The position numbers and the translations under genes are program-made. Positions 42,325 to 43,130 of a stretch of 43,130 bases of DNA are shown piece after piece. The stretch covers positions 1 to 43,130 of the forward strand of contig JAJXXA010000004.1 in the NCBI GenBank assembly GCA_021781335.1, given 5' to 3'. Under the pieces are notes generated by a model. That model worked only from the letters and a program-made list of their open reading frames with translations, was not told the DNA's origin and did not search any database. Positions within the stretch are counted from its first letter, which is position 1; each line of letters starts with the position of its first letter. The DNA is from Actinomycetes bacterium (GTDB taxonomy: Bacteria; Actinomycetota; Acidimicrobiia; Acidimicrobiales; RAAP-2).

Positions 42325-43059
42325 CTAGTGGTAGACGATGCCCAATCGTTTGAGGAACGGCGCCGCGATCGCCAACTGACCCGCAGACGGTTTGAGTGCG
42401 AGGAACTCTTCGAACTGACGCTTGGCGACTGCCTGGTTGCCCGGTGTCGAGTCGGCGACGATGGCGTAGTAGAGACGAGGGGCCGCCAGGCGCGGGGCGA
42501 GCACGATCGCGCGTTGCAGGTCGCTGACGCCGATCTTCATGATGGTCAGATTCTGGTCCGAGCTTCCCGCTGAGAATTCCAACCATCCGGCCTGGGTCAG
42601 CGCCGAGACGTTCTTTGCGTCGATTGCGAGCACGGCGTGATAAGCGCTCAATGCCGCCACCACATTGCCGTTGGCGACGTCAGCCTCGGCCTCACTCAGG
42701 TATTGCTGGACCTTTTGCTGGTTGCTCAAGGCAATCGAACCGGTGATTGAATTGCCGGCTTGGCGCGTGGAGAAGGTGGACCAGAGAAACACACCGAGCG
42801 CCCCCGCGAGACACACCAGGCCAATGACCAAAAGGCGTCGTCGTCGTCTGCGTCCGGTGCGCGCCACGTCGGGAGCGGGTACGTGCGCACCCAACGCGTC
42901 GAGCTCGCGTCGGGCCCGATCGATGCCCTCGCGTTCTCGCACCTGGATCTGTTCGAGCTCATGGAACGAGAGCTCGCCCGCGACGTATTCCTTGTGGGCG
43001 TCAGCCAGCGACGCCTCTCGAAGCCCGATCTCGTCGATCAGTTGATCTCGTCGCCTCAT
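42325..43059 (-). CDS. CcmI-like protein: cytoplasmic helix, one TM segment, TPR-like domain
   Basis: 244 residues from ATG 43059; an earlier in-frame start at 43128 lies inside the upstream gene. MRRRDQLIDEIGLREASLAD and HKEYVAGELSFHELEQIQ resemble the N-terminal helices of CcmI-type cytochrome c maturation proteins. A basic run (RTGRRRRRR) precedes one transmembrane helix (LLVIGLVCLAGALGVFLWST), and the rest contains TPR-like helices (GNVVAALSAYHAVLAIDAKN). It may chaperone apocytochrome. The start overlaps the upstream stop in ATGA (43056-43059). Confidence 0.75.
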   Translation of the reverse strand: MRRRDQLIDEIGLREASLADAHKEYVAGELSFHELEQIQVREREGIDRARRELDALGAHVPAPDVARTGRRRRRRLLVIGLVCLAGALGVFLWSTFSTRQAGNSITGSIALSNQQKVQQYLSEAEADVANGNVVAALSAYHAVLAIDAKNVSALTQAGWLEFSAGSSDQNLTIMKIGVSDLQRAIVLAPRLAAPRLYYAIVADSTPGNQAVAKRQFEEFLALKPSAGQLAIAAPFLKRLGIVYH

Positions 43060-43130
43060 CGGCGCCGCCTCGCGAGGCGAACTCCAATGACCGCGACCAC
43101 GACGAGCACGAGCAGCGGCGCGAGCCACAA
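43056..43130 (-). CDS. C-terminal end of a CcmH-like protein (5' part outside window)
   Basis: Read from base 43130 on the minus strand: LWLAPLLVLVVVAVIGVRLA, then RRRR and stop (TGA, 43058-43056). A single C-terminal transmembrane helix with a basic tail is the usual end of CcmH/CycL, the apocytochrome c thiol reductase, which commonly precedes CcmI-like genes. Only 24 residues are visible, so this rests mostly on the neighbour. Confidence 0.55.
   Translation of the reverse strand: MWLAPLLVLVVVAVIGVRLARRRR

Overview
The window (43,130 bp) is GC-rich and densely coded, with no intergenic gap longer than about 210 bp, no rRNA or tRNA that I can recognise and no CRISPR array. The gene content points to an actinobacterium: a WhiB regulator beside a PdtaS-type histidine kinase (the whiB1-pdtaS neighbourhood of mycobacteria), the phosphomutase/DUF3090/SCO1664-family trio, DUF3107, an F420-linked FrhB-type protein, a CxxC-less Mrp ATPase and a SufR-like regulator. 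A deep-branching actinobacterium such as an Acidimicrobiia member would fit, but that is inference.

Layout. 1-5.2 kb: a cut GNAT acetyltransferase, a minus-strand unit (DEAD-box helicase, PIG-L deacetylase, SulP transporter), a Bcp peroxiredoxin and a VOC protein. 5.3-19.5 kb: a catabolic island in three transcription units. The plus unit encodes a glutamate-semialdehyde-aminomutase-like PLP enzyme, an FGGY sugar kinase and a NagB-like deaminase. The long minus unit encodes a Tat-exported peptide-binding protein, OppBCDF-type permeases and ATPases, an M20 deacylase, a serine beta-lactamase-fold hydrolase and a GntR/UTRA regulator. The second plus unit starts with a D-threonine-aldolase/D-serine-dehydratase-fold enzyme and is followed by lysA. 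Near-identical AT-rich motifs lie upstream of the first plus unit and between the two divergent units, and are candidate operators for the GntR protein. I infer import and dismantling of an N-acylated or peptidyl amino sugar/D-amino acid compound. The exact substrate cannot be read from the sequence.

20.9-24.3 kb: DedA membrane protein, a HipBA toxin-antitoxin pair with an AT-rich operator region, and an Fpg/Nei-family glycosylase with an altered zinc finger. 24.3-31.4 kb: FrhB-like protein, phosphomutase-DUF3090-SCO1664 operon, DHA2 MFS transporter, ETF alpha/beta and a glycerophosphodiesterase. 31.4-35.6 kb: whiB1 with a striking inverted repeat over its promoter, pdtaS, a PHP phosphoesterase, DUF3107 and dGTPase.

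35.6-39.4 kb: a probable copper-responsive module. A secreted His-rich protein diverges from an operon of SHOCT membrane protein, type-I cupredoxin, CsoR and an ArsP-like permease fused to three YHS domains. A 35-bp near-perfect palindrome lies in front of the operon. 39.4-43.1 kb: an SDR oxidoreductase, mrp divergent from a SufR-like regulator, and the end of a cytochrome c maturation (CcmI/CcmH-like) unit that runs off the window.

Two features of gene packing recur. Start-stop overlaps (ATGA, GTGA, TAATG, TAGTG) join most operon neighbours, and four convergent gene pairs overlap by exactly four bases (TTAG or CTAG).
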